Origin: Gadus chalcogrammus
Taxonomy: Eukaryota > Chordata > Actinopteri > Gadiformes > Gadidae
Direction of reading: 5' to 3'
NCBI RefSeq assembly: GCF_026213295.1
Contig: NC_079414.1
Coordinates: 17,190,102-17,254,101 of the forward strand
DNA: 64,000 nucleotides
The notes under the pieces are model-generated. The model saw only the letters and a list, made by a program, of their open reading frames with translations. It was not told the origin of the DNA and did no database searches. Shown here in pieces: positions 31,000-63,336 of this stretch. A program made the translations under genes and the position numbers. Numbering within the stretch: position 1 is the stretch's first letter; each line of letters begins with the position of its first letter.

Positions 31000-32300
31000 C
31001 CTATGGGCCTTATTCATCACCTGGCGGCCATAACATGCATTCGCTTCTCCCACACGGATGCCGTTTAGAACCAAGATGGCCACGAGGTAAACACGGCCTA
31101 TTGAGCCACGCAGTCCTTATGTCTTCGGGATTTAAACTTTTTATATTTAAAGTAAGCAGCCCGGCGTCGTTACCAATGGAAACTGAGCGCCTTTTGGTCC
31201 TATAATTCCATGGTAACAAAAAACAATGCTTCCCTCCTCTTCAGCCCACCACCATATACAGTACACTTGACGCTCGTGGAAATAGGACTCGTACACTCCT
31301 CACCAGTCCCCCCCCCCCCCCCCCCCCGGCTACCCGCCCAAAGGCCTTGTGGGTAATCCCGCCTCCTACGGCCAACCCCCCGCCTACCCTACCTCCCCTC
31401 CTGGTCCCCCGCAGCGTCGCCTGAATCAGATTGCTGCTCCCCAGCCCCTGCCGAGTGGCGTCTCACCCCGAAGAGTGCGGAGCGGGCACGGCGGGGGGGC
31501 CGGGCGGGGTGGGCTGCCAGCGCGGACATGGCCCGCGGGCTTGGCATCGTTTGCCATGCATGTAAATACAAGCCCCGCCATGTGTGTCCAATCCGGTCTG
31601 GCGGATGAGTGATACGGCCCGGGGGGGGGGGGGGCTGGGGGTAGAGGGAGGTGGGAGGGATGCAGATCACCTCCTAGCCCCCCCCCCTCCCCCCTCCCCC
31701 CCCCCTCCCCTCCGCCTGCTGAGGTATAGTTCAGAGCAACACTTTCGACTCTTCTCTTTCCATCACGAGCCTTTGTGTCACAGGACGGGGCCTCCGAAAA
31801 GAAAAGGCTGAGTGAAAAGAAGTAACCTTCAATGCCGTGTTTCACGATTAAAAAAGAAAAGGAATAGCAGATGTATCTATGGTGGTTCAGCGAGGACTGC
31901 CCATACGATTCCCGTCTCACCGTATTCGCTCCCATCCCTGCCTTCTATTGCTCTGACAAATGATGAATGGATCCCGGAGTCGGGGGAAAAAAAGCAGCTA
32001 CGTTCTCGGGCCCCATGTCAAATCGATTACAGAGCTCATTTTCTCCCCCTTCTGTTGTTATTTATTTATTTATCTATTTTTGTTTATTGCTTCCCCTCAC
32101 CCCCTGCGGACTCTCAGTCTCCTGCTGGGTGGGGGTTGATGGGGGTGGGCGCTGGTGCGGGTTGGGGGTATTCTTGAGGACAGGGGTCTGCAAACATTCA
32201 GACCCTGGTTGTGCTTGCCTTTGTGGCGGGACTGTGAGGGGGGATCTGTCTTCACTTAGCCTAAGAGAGCCTGCTCCTCCGCAGCCTTAAATGCCCTTTA
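31000..32300. other. Intergenic, poly(C)/poly(G)-rich, no gene recognised
   Basis: Holds homopolymer runs such as C at about 31,311-31,327, G at about 31,620-31,634, and mixed C tracts at 31,679-31,710. The 31,010-31,120 part (TTATTCATCACCTGGCGG, ACCAAGATGGCCACGAGG) is unique and could be regulatory. Pro/Gly-rich frames reflect composition. Confidence 0.5.
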
Positions 32301-32312
32301 GAGGACACGGGA

Positions 32313-32476
32313 GGGGGGGGGGGGGGGGGGGGGGGGGCGGGGAGGAGAGAGGAGGGAGGAGGTGCTACGAGTCATCGCTGCTGCAAAGGGGACACAGAGG
32401 TGGGTGGGTGGCTGGGAGGGGAGGAGCCTGAGAGTCAGAGGGATGGGAGAGGGGGGGGGGGGGGGGGGGGGGGGGG
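32313..32476. repeat. Two G homopolymer runs of about 25 nt
   Basis: G runs at 32,313-32,337 and 32,451-32,476 in a purine-rich region; strong G-quadruplex potential on the plus strand and a common site of assembly error. Confidence 0.95.
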
Positions 32477-32799
32477 CAGGTTAGGGAATAACTTGAGGCG
32501 CATACGCAGTGATCGAGGGAGGACGAAAGACTGGAAGGAGGAAGAAAGTTAACACAAGGAGAAGAAATCGAGGAGGGGTTAGGAGGAGAGGGGGAGGAGC
32601 CATAGGTGGAGGGCAGGGTGGGATGGGAGGGGGGGTAGGTGAGGTAATATGAGTCAGGGGGGTGAGGGACAACAGAACGAAAACAGGAGTGAAGTGCAAT
32701 CATTGAGGAACGTGGAGGAAAAACAAAGTGCAGAGGGGGAACGCGGGTCAGTGGCGTTGTGAAGGGTGCATTCAGAGAAACGGCACACTGGGGAGAGTG

Positions 32800-33420
32800 A
32801 GGAGGGACAGACAGACAGACAGACAGACAGACAGGCAGAGGGAGAGACACACAGACGGATAGACAGGGAGACGCAGAAGGATAGGGACCGACAGCCAGAG
32901 AGAGGCAGGCAGATGAGATAGAGACAGACAGTGAAAGAGAGAGATATACAGACAGAGGCAGGGGAGAGAGAGACAGACGGTGAAAGAGAGAGAGAGAGAT
33001 ACAGACAGAGGCAGGCAGAGGAGAGAGAGACAGACGGTGAAAGAGAGAGAGAGATACAGACAGAGGCAGGCAGAGGAGAGAGACAGAAGGTGAAAGAGAG
33101 AGATATACAGACTGAGGCAGGGGAGAGAGAGACAGACAGTGAAAGAGATACATACAGACAGGAGAGAGAGACAGACAGTGAAAGAGAGATACAGACAGAG
33201 GCAGGATGATGAGAGAGAGACAGACAGTGAAAGAGAGATACAGGCATAGGTCGAGAGAGACAGACAGTGAAAGAGAGATACAGACAGAGGCAGGATGAAG
33301 AGAGAGAGACAGACAGTGAAAGAAAGATATACAGACAGAGGCAGGCGGAGGAGAGAGGGACAGACGGGGAGAGACAGTGAGAGAGAGATAGACCGATAGA
33401 GATAGGCAGAGGCCAGGCAG
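32800..33420. repeat. Purine-rich minisatellite (GAGAGACAGACAGTGAAAGA units)
   Basis: Repeated units of roughly 40-55 bp combine GAGAGACAGACAGTGAAAGA with GATACAGACAGAGGCAGG. Minus-strand frames of up to 356 codons (Ser-Leu rich) arise only from the repeat. Confidence 0.9.
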
Positions 33421-34850
33421 CTGGGGCGCTCCCACGGACTCTCACACTTCTGTCTAAGCAGCTTTCCTCTCTGGGCGAGGTCACGCCGGGTCGCGGCGGG
33501 ATTACACTTTTGGCAAACAAGCGGGAGCTGCTTCTCGCGGCGCGCGACTCCCCCATGGCTCGCGGCCGCCGTAATAAAGCCAAGACCGCTCTGAACCTAC
33601 AAACAAAAAGCTAACACGCTATCGATCGACAGCAGCCGACTTTGGCGAGGTGGTGTCGGGAAAGGTCGGCGTTGTGCAGACGGCGTTGGTGGAGGTGAAG
33701 GGCTATTATTGGGATGAAGGAAAACTCCGGAAGCCTTTTGTTTTTTTGGTGTGTGTCGCAGAAATTCAACGCTTGAACCTCGCTGGGGGCCCCCGGAAAA
33801 ACTCGGGGATCGGAGAGATTTGTTTGTCTTTTTCTTCTGCAATACCGTTATATCCAGTCTGAGTCCCCTGATCACATGGCCTCCTCAATTAGGATTCCAA
33901 TTCCTTCAAATCAATAGTCTGCCCCCCCCCCCCCCCCCCCCCCCCACAAGAGGAGGCCTCCCAGAGGCCAGGAGGTCAGCCGAGAGAGGAGCCTCTGTAC
34001 TTAATTAAGCAGATTTAATGATTTGTTAATGTGGAGGCAGGAACAGGTGGGACCACGGGGGTTCTGCTGCAGAACGCTGTTGAGCTTAAGATGGGTGTGG
34101 AAGCTCGACAGAGATCAACCTGCTAGATGGTGGTATCTCAAGGAGTGTGGAGGGCTTCGGGGAAGGGGTTCAACATGAGAGAAGGGTTTATGTATATGTG
34201 GAGTTATGTGATGGCGAAGCTTCATCGGCCAACATTAAATACATAAGGGGGAAAAGACGAAGGCAACTAAAAGAAAAGGAGGCAATGGAAAGAGGAGGAG
34301 AGAGAAAGAGATGAGGAATACATACAAATAGAAGGAGAGACGGTGACGGAGAAAAAGAAGCCAGAGGAAGGAGAGAGGGATGAATAAAAGAGAGGGGTGT
34401 GGGTGCCTGCGAGGACTCAGCCCTACCACAGAGCGCGGTCAGGCCGGTCGTGCTAAAGAAGAGCTCCAGAAGCAAGGTGCTCCGTAGCTTGCAGGCTAAC
34501 AGTGATAAATGAGTCCCTTAATGTCGGCAAACACTTTATCTCTGATTCATCTGTTTTCATTAGGCAGGGCCAACCTTTGGCTGGGCGGGAACGTGCTGTA
34601 ACTTTCATTACCACAACACGGAACGGGGAGAGAGAGGGACCTCCCATCGCTCTCTGGCTGAAAAAATAAAATAGATTAGCTGCAAGCGATGGCCGGCACT
34701 ATTCCTTACGGGGAATATGATGGCGTTCGGCTGGTGGTAAATTAGAAAACATACGTCTCAAATCCCATAAACGTGTCCCTATGTGTAAAAGACAATAGGA
34801 CTACAAGCTAAAGCTAGCCAGGGAGCTAGCAGGCGAGATTTGAAGCTTTA
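33421..34850. other. Intergenic, unique patches between repeats
   Basis: Poly(C) at about 33,923-33,945. Unique patches at 33,945-34,080 (TACTTAATTAAGCAGATTTAA) and 34,530-34,740 look enhancer-like but carry no coding signal. Confidence 0.4.
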
Positions 34851-35150
34851 GAGCTTGGACTGATATTCAACTCCATTTAGAGCTTGGACTGATGTTTAAC
34901 TCACTTTAGAGCTCGGACTGATATTTAACACACTTTAGAGCTTGGATTGATATTAAACTCCCTTTAGAGTTTGGAATGATATTCAACTCCCTTTAGAGCT
35001 TTAGAGTTTTGATTGATATTTAACTCCCTTTAGAGTTTGGACTGATAACTAACTCATTATAGAGCTTTCGAATTTGGATTGATATTTAACTCTCTTACGA
35101 ACTTTAGAGCTCGGAATGATGTTCAACACTTGAGAGCTTTAAAGTTTGGA
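34850..35150. repeat. Degenerate minisatellite of about 39 bp
   Basis: About eight head-to-tail copies of TTTAGAGCTTGGACTGATAT followed by TTAACTCCC, with substitutions and small indels. It ends next to the hairpin at 35,177-35,222. Confidence 0.9.
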
Positions 35151-35176
35151 CTGATATTAGAACCTTGGTTTGGGGA

Positions 35177-35222
35177 AACCTTGGTTGACTCATTCATTGA
35201 AATGAATGAGTCAGCCAAGGTT
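35177..35222. repeat. 22-bp inverted repeat (hairpin) beside the minisatellite
   Basis: Left arm 35,177-35,198 and right arm 35,201-35,222 pair at 21 of 22 positions around a 2-nt loop. Core sequence TGACTCATTCATT; TGACTCA is the AP-1 consensus. Confidence 0.9.
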
Positions 35223-35299
35223 CCTCTCCATTATCCAGGGGAAACAAACGTCTCTCATGGCATAAGAACATATATAACAATAATAACACGGAGAGCAGA

Positions 35300-38200
35300 T
35301 ATCTGATGTAAGCTTTACTTTCAAATCCTGTTACATTTAGATCTGGCAATTTGAACATAAAATAATGCCAAATGAAAACAAATACAAAAAAAAACCAAAT
35401 AAGTACAAATGATCTATTTACCAGTTATCATCACAAACAACCCTGTACAGCCCTACCAATGGAGTAATACAAAAGAAAAGCTTTATACAGCACATACCAA
35501 TGTCTTTTTACCCAGTGCCAAAAGATAATGACAATGATAATCGAGCCAGTTCTAATTTGAAAAATACAGCCAAACTTAAAGCTAAATGATTGTAGACTGT
35601 GCGGTGGAGTACTAAAAAAAGCAAAACTAAATGCAACCAAGGAAATTAGTTGAGACTTCAAAGCCATGAAGTGGTAAAAAAAACGGAGCGAAAGAAAGAG
35701 GGAGATGGAAGGAGCGAGGCAGAGAGCAATCATACTGTGGGTGCCGAAAGGTAGTTATAATTCAACTCCCCAACCCCCCAACAACCCCAACAGATCTGTG
35801 TCAGTCGGCTGCGTACACTCACACAGAACAGAGGATAAGCGCTGAGAAATACTGTCTCTTTAAGAAGGACCAAGCCCTGTTACCGTTTTTCGGATATTAA
35901 ACTCGAAATTGTGGGAGGAGGGGGAGGGGAGAGGAGAGTGCAGCCATTTTGATTACATAGCGATTACGCAGTATTAAAAAGAAGGCAGATGATTAAATAG
36001 TGTCAAAGTGGACACATCATTTTTTTCTCCCCCACCACCCACCCACTCGCCTCTTATCTTCTTTCTTTTGTGGACCCTGATAATTAGTTTGACTCATTCA
36101 CAGAAGCCCTCCGATCCACCAAGTGGCACCAGAGTACAAAAGATAGCGCAGATCTCAAATTAATCAGGGACGAGTAAGCAGATGTATTGGAGGGAAAGAA
36201 AGAGAGGGAGAGCGAGAGGTCACTAGAACCGATGACACTAGCTTAGGGGGGGGGGGAGAGACACAAGGCCATGACGGATTCCATCCTAAAATCATGTCCC
36301 GTTAAAAAAGGGAAATGAACAATTATCATTTTGGTCTTGACGAATGCGCATCCTCTGTCCGATCAACGTTTTGACATGATTGATGTAGAAAAATAAAAAC
36401 AATCAACGATGAATCATTAGAAAAAAGTTATTAAAAAGAGCAACAATAAGGTGATGAAAAAAAAATCCCTTTACATTTATATAAAGAAACCATTTTGGCT
36501 TGAAGACCACTTGGGAACATGAGCAATGTCTGTCATGGGTAAAGCAAAAAAAAAAAGCAAAAAAAAGTTTGTACTATGTTTCCCTATATCATATACACTT
36601 CTTATTCAGCACAGTCCATTTGTATTGATAAATACATATTCTCATAATCAAAAGTGCAGCACTGTGCAAAGTTGGCGATAACAATTTAGCCTGGGACTGT
36701 TCGCTTCCCAGGGAGAGCTTGACCTCCACTGTCTAATTCATGCAATTTGTATTCATTTGTGTTCGCCAATTTCATAAAGACGGACCCTTGCTCCACCAGA
36801 AATGCCGACGGACAAAACTCTCTCCAGCCATTTTAACAGAAAACATTTCAAGATTGCCGTCCATTACATATCCTGGTGGCTTGTTGGACTCTAATGTTGC
36901 ACTTTAAAAAGGAAGATAGAGGGCCTAAGTGCTTTTGCCTTGAAAGGTAACCAAGTTAAGTGCAATTAAAACTCAAAGGGGGTGAGGAGGATCGGGGATT
37001 CGAATGCGGTACCATGTCTGTCCGGGCCTATAAATGAAGCCATTCAACACAATTCTGTACAAGTTATAATGGCTTGCTTCTTCATGGCACATACAGGTGC
37101 CTTTCTCCAAAAATGTTGGGTTATTTTTTTTTCTTCTTCTTTTCAATGTTAGTATATAAAATATGAAAACATAACACGTAAAAGGCTCAGTTAAAAATAA
37201 AAGAAAATTAAAAAGACAAAATGACATTGAAGGCCACCACTTCACTCTTGAAACAGAACGCCTCCCTGCTACACCTCTTTCTCATGTACATAAACGACAG
37301 AAAAAAAAATACATTCATTCAAGTCATTTTGGAACAGTTCTTTTTTTTTCCTTACACAAAATTACAAAAACCTCCAAAAAGCACCATTGAATCGGCCTGT
37401 GGTGACTGGGAGCGCTGGGCAGTTAGCTAGCTAGCTTGCCCTGGGCTTGTCACCTCCACAAAACAATTATCCATATATGTCATTAAAGTATACGTGCGCA
37501 ATACATAGATTTGCACACCATGCTAGACTGATATCCACCTGCTCTCAGTAATATGTGAAAAAAGTTGTTTTCTTTTGTTGGCTTTTCATATTTTGAGTTT
37601 AATACCTTCGCAGGTCATACTAAAAAAAAACATGCCAATTCGGTTTGATTGATTTTAACACTATGAAATGCAGCTCCTAGTTGACAAGTCATATCACTAA
37701 GTTTACCCTATTTTTAACTGTAAATTGGACTTGTTCACTTGACTTCTGGGTCCATCAAAGCATTTGAAAAAAATAAAGTACAGAATCTTCTTAGGAGCAA
37801 CCGTTCCACCTTATTTGCATGGAAAGTCTCTGAAATAAACATAAAAACTAGGACAGACGATCATCTAAAATGTAAAGAAATGTATACAACCAGCCAATCA
37901 TACTGAGACAGAGGAGATATCAGGCAGCAACTATGCATATGGTTTGACCATTATACAAAAAATCAACAGAAATCAAAGCATTGGGGAATAGGGGGCGGAG
38001 CTACAAAACTATGTACAAAATTGATAAATAAGGAAGTGCGTGGTTTGAGGCGTTGCTTTGGAAACGAGCCTTTTACAAAGAAAAAGCTTTCCGTTTCATT
38101 GGTTCCCGTCAACGGTGCGCCCCGCTAACAGTTCACGATATTTCGTTATCAGCTTTCTACTGACGACAAAGCTAGCTGAAACACGGAGACAGGCATGCTA

Positions 38201-38697
38201 TTTTGATGCATTAGAGCAATAGACAAAAAAGAAACCGCACTGGATCTGTAGCACTTGCAACTGTTGTTTCTTCTTTTTCCAACTTTTAAGTTTTTGTAAA
38301 ACAACGAAAAGAAAAAACATCTACCAAAAAAACGAGATACTCTTTCTCGGGTAATAAAGTCGGGTCCGAGTCATTCAGAAGTTGAAAAGACAACAGGAGG
38401 AGTAGTAGTAGTAGTTATATTTCAATCGTAGAACTAATAAGAAAAGCAGCTTTTTTTAATATAAATGCATTTTTTTTGAGCACATACAGCTTTTTTCTCT
38501 CTCTCATAAATGTTTCTCTTTTTCTGTCTTTCCTTGTATCAGTTTGTTTTAGTTTGCCTGGTCCAGCTTATTTTGCTGGTCTGATTGGAAAAAAAACAAG
38601 TCCCTGCCATGGCAGTCAGTTAGGGGTCATTCACACCACGCTGTCTGAGGGGGCGCCAGGGGCAGTCCGGGAGGGGAACCAGGGCAGGAGCGGCAGG
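35300..38697 (-). other. ZNF827: Probable long ZNF827 3'UTR
   Basis: The 3.4 kb directly after the ZNF827 stop (minus strand) is AT-rich, with no dinucleotide arrays of note, unlike the rest of the window. That fits a long constrained 3'UTR. No canonical AATAAA in minus orientation (plus TTTATT) was found in this stretch. A variant AGTAAA lies at 35,314-35,319, so the end is uncertain. Confidence 0.45.
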
Positions 38698-57984
<19,287 letters not shown>

Positions 57985-58759
57985 CTGGAATACAGGAGAG
58001 GCAATAGGGCATGAAGACTCAATCAATCCTATGATGTAAAATTAATATAAAACATACAGATTTAACTGACACATTATTTCAAAAACATAAAAAATCAGAT
58101 GGACTAAAATGAACACCAGCAGAGTAATGACTTCACAACCAGTTGTCTATTCTCAATAAGGTAGACAACATAATAAGATAAGGCTTAATTAATTAAACCC
58201 GGAAGGGGGATTCAGGCATCACAGTAGCAAAAGAACCGTGCAAATCTAAAAAGTGAAGATTACAAAGAGTGAAGAAAGAAGAACAGAAGAAAGTGTAATC
58301 CATAAATAACACCAAACCAAAACACAGCCATGAATGATAAAAGCCAAAGTATCCCATTGTTTTGTTCCTTAGAGCGTGCAGGTCTGTGAAACATGTGCAC
58401 CTTGATTACACTGTTGTAATGCAATCAGGAACACTGAAACCTGGAAGCATAGCCAGTCAACATCAGTGCGGTTCTCAGATGTGCTTATCGTGTAGAAATA
58501 CTGGGTTAATTGCTTTTCTCAAAGCACCGAAGAGTTCATGAAACCTGGGGAATTTTCTACCTTAGCATTCATATGACCCCCCCCCACTGCCCCAATTACT
58601 TGCTTATCCATATAAAGAAATAGCAGTGTAAAACATGGGCAAGTGAACCTTTTCGAACACAAGTTTTTTTTTCTTTAAAGACACCGTTCATTCAAAACCA
58701 AGGCCTCCTCTAACGGCAAGCTGAAACCCTAAAATATTCTAATTTGCTGATTATGAGCG

Positions 58760-58802
58760 GGGGGGGGGGCAGGGGGCAGGGGGCAGGGGGCAGGGGGCAC
58801 CT
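58760..58802. repeat. (GGGGGCA)n heptamer minisatellite
   Basis: About five head-to-tail GGGGGCA units after a run of G; strong G-quadruplex potential on the plus strand, the template strand for ZNF827. Confidence 0.9.
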
Positions 58803-60091
58803 GCCGGTCACACACAGTCATTGTGGGGGTGCGGGGGGGGCTCTAAGCAGGATAAACACACGCACACTTCCAAAATAAGCGTGCATTGTGAGGACCGGAC
58901 ACACGGGCACCTTTTTGACACGACATGATCAACAGAAATAACTGACACGGAAATCAAAATGGCGCCTCCCCCTCCTCGTTTTGCGTGGATATGAGTTAGA
59001 GGTGCGATGTCCAAGGAGGAGCGTCATCGGCTGACGAGCAGGAGGTGGAGGGAGGAATCAACAGGCTCTCCTGAGGCTCTGCCAACACGGTTACTTATGG
59101 GTGGCTGGATTTGGCAGGAGATAGGGTACAGTGACAGGTGAGGAGTGCAGACGTAAAGGGGGCGGGAGAGACAGACCGGGAGGGTGGAGGAAGATGGAGA
59201 GAGGGAGTGAAGAGCAGAGGGAGGGAGAGAGGAAGACCAGTGGGAGAAGGGAGGGGGAGGGGGAGGGGAGGGAGGGAGAGTGGGGGAGTCTTGAAGATGG
59301 AGCGAGGGAAGGAGAGGGAGAGATGGGAGGGATGTAAGGAGAAAGGGGGTGAGACGAGGGAAGACGGGAGAATGAGGGCGAGAGATATGAGGCACTGACC
59401 CTATACTGACCCTTACTCTTTGAATAAGCTCCTCCTTCCTCCATGGACAGGCGCTACGGTAACGCACCATGAGGCTGCAGCACGACCTACATCCTGAGCA
59501 TGGCAGCATGGACTATGTGTATCACAGGGGTGCGCATTTAGATTCGGTGTGTGAGCTGCAAAGGTGTGTGTTTCTGCCTTCCTTGGCAGAACCGGCACCA
59601 GGCAGAACCAGGTGCATAGGGATGGCAGTGTGTGTGTGCATGTGTTTGGTTTATAGATGTGAATGTAATTTATAAGTGTGTGCATTTACATGTGTTGTTT
59701 ACGTGTCCTTTTATTGTGTGCGCGTGTGCGGCATTTACACATGGATTGTGTTTGTGCATGTGTGTGTGTGGCACCTGCGTGTGTCTGTGTGTGCGTGTGA
59801 GTGGGGGATGGGGGGTACACACTAACAACCGTCAGAGTGTTAATCCCTTAATCAGGTGGCCAGAGTTTGGCTGTGAGCGTCCTCGCAGGGAGAGGAGGGT
59901 GCGAGGGAGGGCGGGGCGGATGGAAAGAAGGGAGGGAGGGAGGGAGGGAGGGAGGGAGGGAGGGAGGGATGGACGGAGGGACGGTGCCGGGGGGAGTAGG
60001 GGGCAGCTAGAGGGCAGGGTCAGCCAGGGGACACTCTGTCTCTATCATGCTCCTGTCACTGGCTTACTGTGCCTAATGTCAGCAACGGGGT

Positions 60092-60724
<633 letters not shown>

Positions 60725-62085
60725 AGTGTGTTTTGCCTAGCTATTGCATTATGTAAGGTTTAGACTCTTTTTCAAATGATCAGAATGTGCCTGCAGATAC
60801 GGCTGTCAATATCAAGTTATGTTCGCTAGAAACCTCCAGGTAAAAGGTTCAATAACACATAAAAACGTATTCAATAATTTATCATAAATGCCTGACATGG
60901 ATTTCCTCCAAAAAATGAACTGGACTGAGTCAAGGCTTAGTCGAGGCATGCCAGGAAGGTAAATTCACATTTGTTTTCCATCACCCTCTCCTATAGCAAA
61001 TGGTCCAATACTTTCACAACACTACAGCTTTTTATCAGTTCTGCTTTGACAACTTGGCCATAATAATAATTAATATAATGTAAAATAATTAAGACATTTA
61101 ACTGAAGGGGTTGGTATATAAATTAAGCCCATATCCATAAGATAGTGTTGTTTGGTGTTGGTATTGGTGGCTCACGGAGGCTTGTGATAAGGGATTATCC
61201 AATTATTTCATGCGGCCTGAATGAAATCATTGGATGGCTCACCTGTCCGTCTACTTACCTAACCAGCCACCTCTGCCCTTGAACGTATTGGGAAAGACCA
61301 GGGTCACAACACTAGCCAGACCAATTGCTAAAGATAGCGAGCTTGTCAAGTGTTCTGGGGTAGTGGCTTTGGAGGCAGGAATTGACTACCCTACCTTTAG
61401 ACAATCGCCACAGTAAGGCACCTGTTTGTCCAGTCAGTGGTGGTATGTATTGGGCTTCATTCGGGCTAATCCAATGTGTTTTGACGAAGAAACGATAGAA
61501 ACACAGGGATCGTCTGAGCGAGTCGTTCATAACGAGTCAAATCATAACTGTAAAAACGACGGGTTGAGGTTGGGCCGGGGAAGTGTCGGCGTAAACCACT
61601 GCACTCTGCATAACCTAATCCCTCCAACGTTTCACTTTTACACACCGCTCCTGAGGAGAAGCGAAAGTGACTGGGGTTTGTGGGCTGCTCTGTTTTTACT
61701 GATCAACTATGACCTTGGGTGTCTGCTCGAATCAGCCCGGACATAAAAGTCCTACTGTGTCTGTGTAAGCGCGTGTGAGTGTTTGTTAAAAAAGCGTGTG
61801 GCGGTTGACAAAGAAAACGCTGCGCGTCACCTCAAGTGAAATGAGCAAAAAGACGACATGCCACAGTGCCATTACGGATTCAAAGCAGGCACATCCGTCT
61901 TATCGTCGTGAGAAGATGAGTGGCAGGCGGGAAGAGGGGTAAACATGGAGGACAGAGGGAGGGAGACATAAAAAAGATAAACAAAAAAGGGAGGGAGAAG
62001 AAAGGAAAAATGCCAGCAAAAAAAACACTCAGGGGACAGGCTCAAGGGAAGGGACCAAAACAGAGAGAGGGAGAGAGAGAGAGTG

Positions 62086-62088
62086 AAC

Positions 62089-62139
<51 letters not shown>
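62086..62139. repeat. (GA)n microsatellite
   Basis: GA array of about 50 bp in the ZNF827 intron. Confidence 0.95.
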
Positions 62140-62140
<1 letters not shown>

Positions 62141-63120
62141 CTGAACGCTTTGTCATTTAGGCTCCATCTCGCCTGCTTCCTTCAGCTTTTTCTGTACCTT
62201 TCTCTCTTACCCCCTCCCTCCCACTCTCTCTCTCCCCCTCCCTCTTTGTCCAAATGTTCTGCATCCCTGTTCCCCGCCCCCCCCCCCCCCCCCAGCCCCC
62301 CCTCTCCGCTCTTTCTCTCTCTCACCCTCCCTCTAACTCTCTCGCCCTCCCCTCCCCTCCCCTCTGCTGCACCCTCGCCGACCTGCTCAGACTTGGGGGA
62401 GGTGAAGAGTTCATGCGCTTCAAAGGCTGCAGTGCAGAGCTCGGCGTGTCATGCGGGAGAGACCACGGCAGCAGCCCCCCAGCCTGCCTGCCTGCTGCTG
62501 CTGCTGCCCCGCTCCGCAGGCAGGCTGGGGCCGGCGCTGCTGCTGCTGCTGCTTCACTTGTTCCTACAGTCGGCTAGCTTTAAATAGCCCAGCTTCCTAG
62601 CGGAACGCTCACTCACACACACAAACACACACACACACACACACCCACAACAACAACAACGCGATTGATCAGGGGGTTGGGATGAGGGGGGATGGTCGTT
62701 GGAGGGGGGGGGGGGGCAACAGCCCACCAGGGCTGACTAACAACACTGTGTCCAAAGGATAGTCTCCGGTACCGGCCACATCCTCCAAACCCCCCTCTAT
62801 ATATAAACATACACAAACACACTCAGCCTTCCTGTGGGTCGGAGACCAAAAAAACGGTTGATAGGGTCATTGAAAAGCAGAAGCTAATCCGTCGTGGTGC
62901 AACTCGTCTGAAGGCTAATGAACGTAAAATCGACAATAGATAATACTATTGAATATACATTTGATACGTTGCCACAATTACACAACAGTAGCACAACACA
63001 TCCATCGCTGAAGGGGCAGAAAATGGCAGAAAAGGGGAACATCCCGGAAGCAGACACAAATAGCAGCACGCTAGAGGAAGCAACTCTGCGTGTCTGTGAA
63101 ATTAGACCTGTAGGGAATAT

Positions 63121-63336
<216 letters not shown>

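Noticed and set aside
31349..31935. Pro/Gly/Arg-rich frames in poly(C)/poly(G) DNA
   Set aside because: Composition artefacts of homopolymer-rich sequence.
32365..33583. Long minus-strand open frames (356 and 309 codons, Ser-Leu-Val rich)
   Set aside because: They follow the GAGAGACAGACAG minisatellite; the composition is that of the repeat, with no domain, splice or conservation sign.
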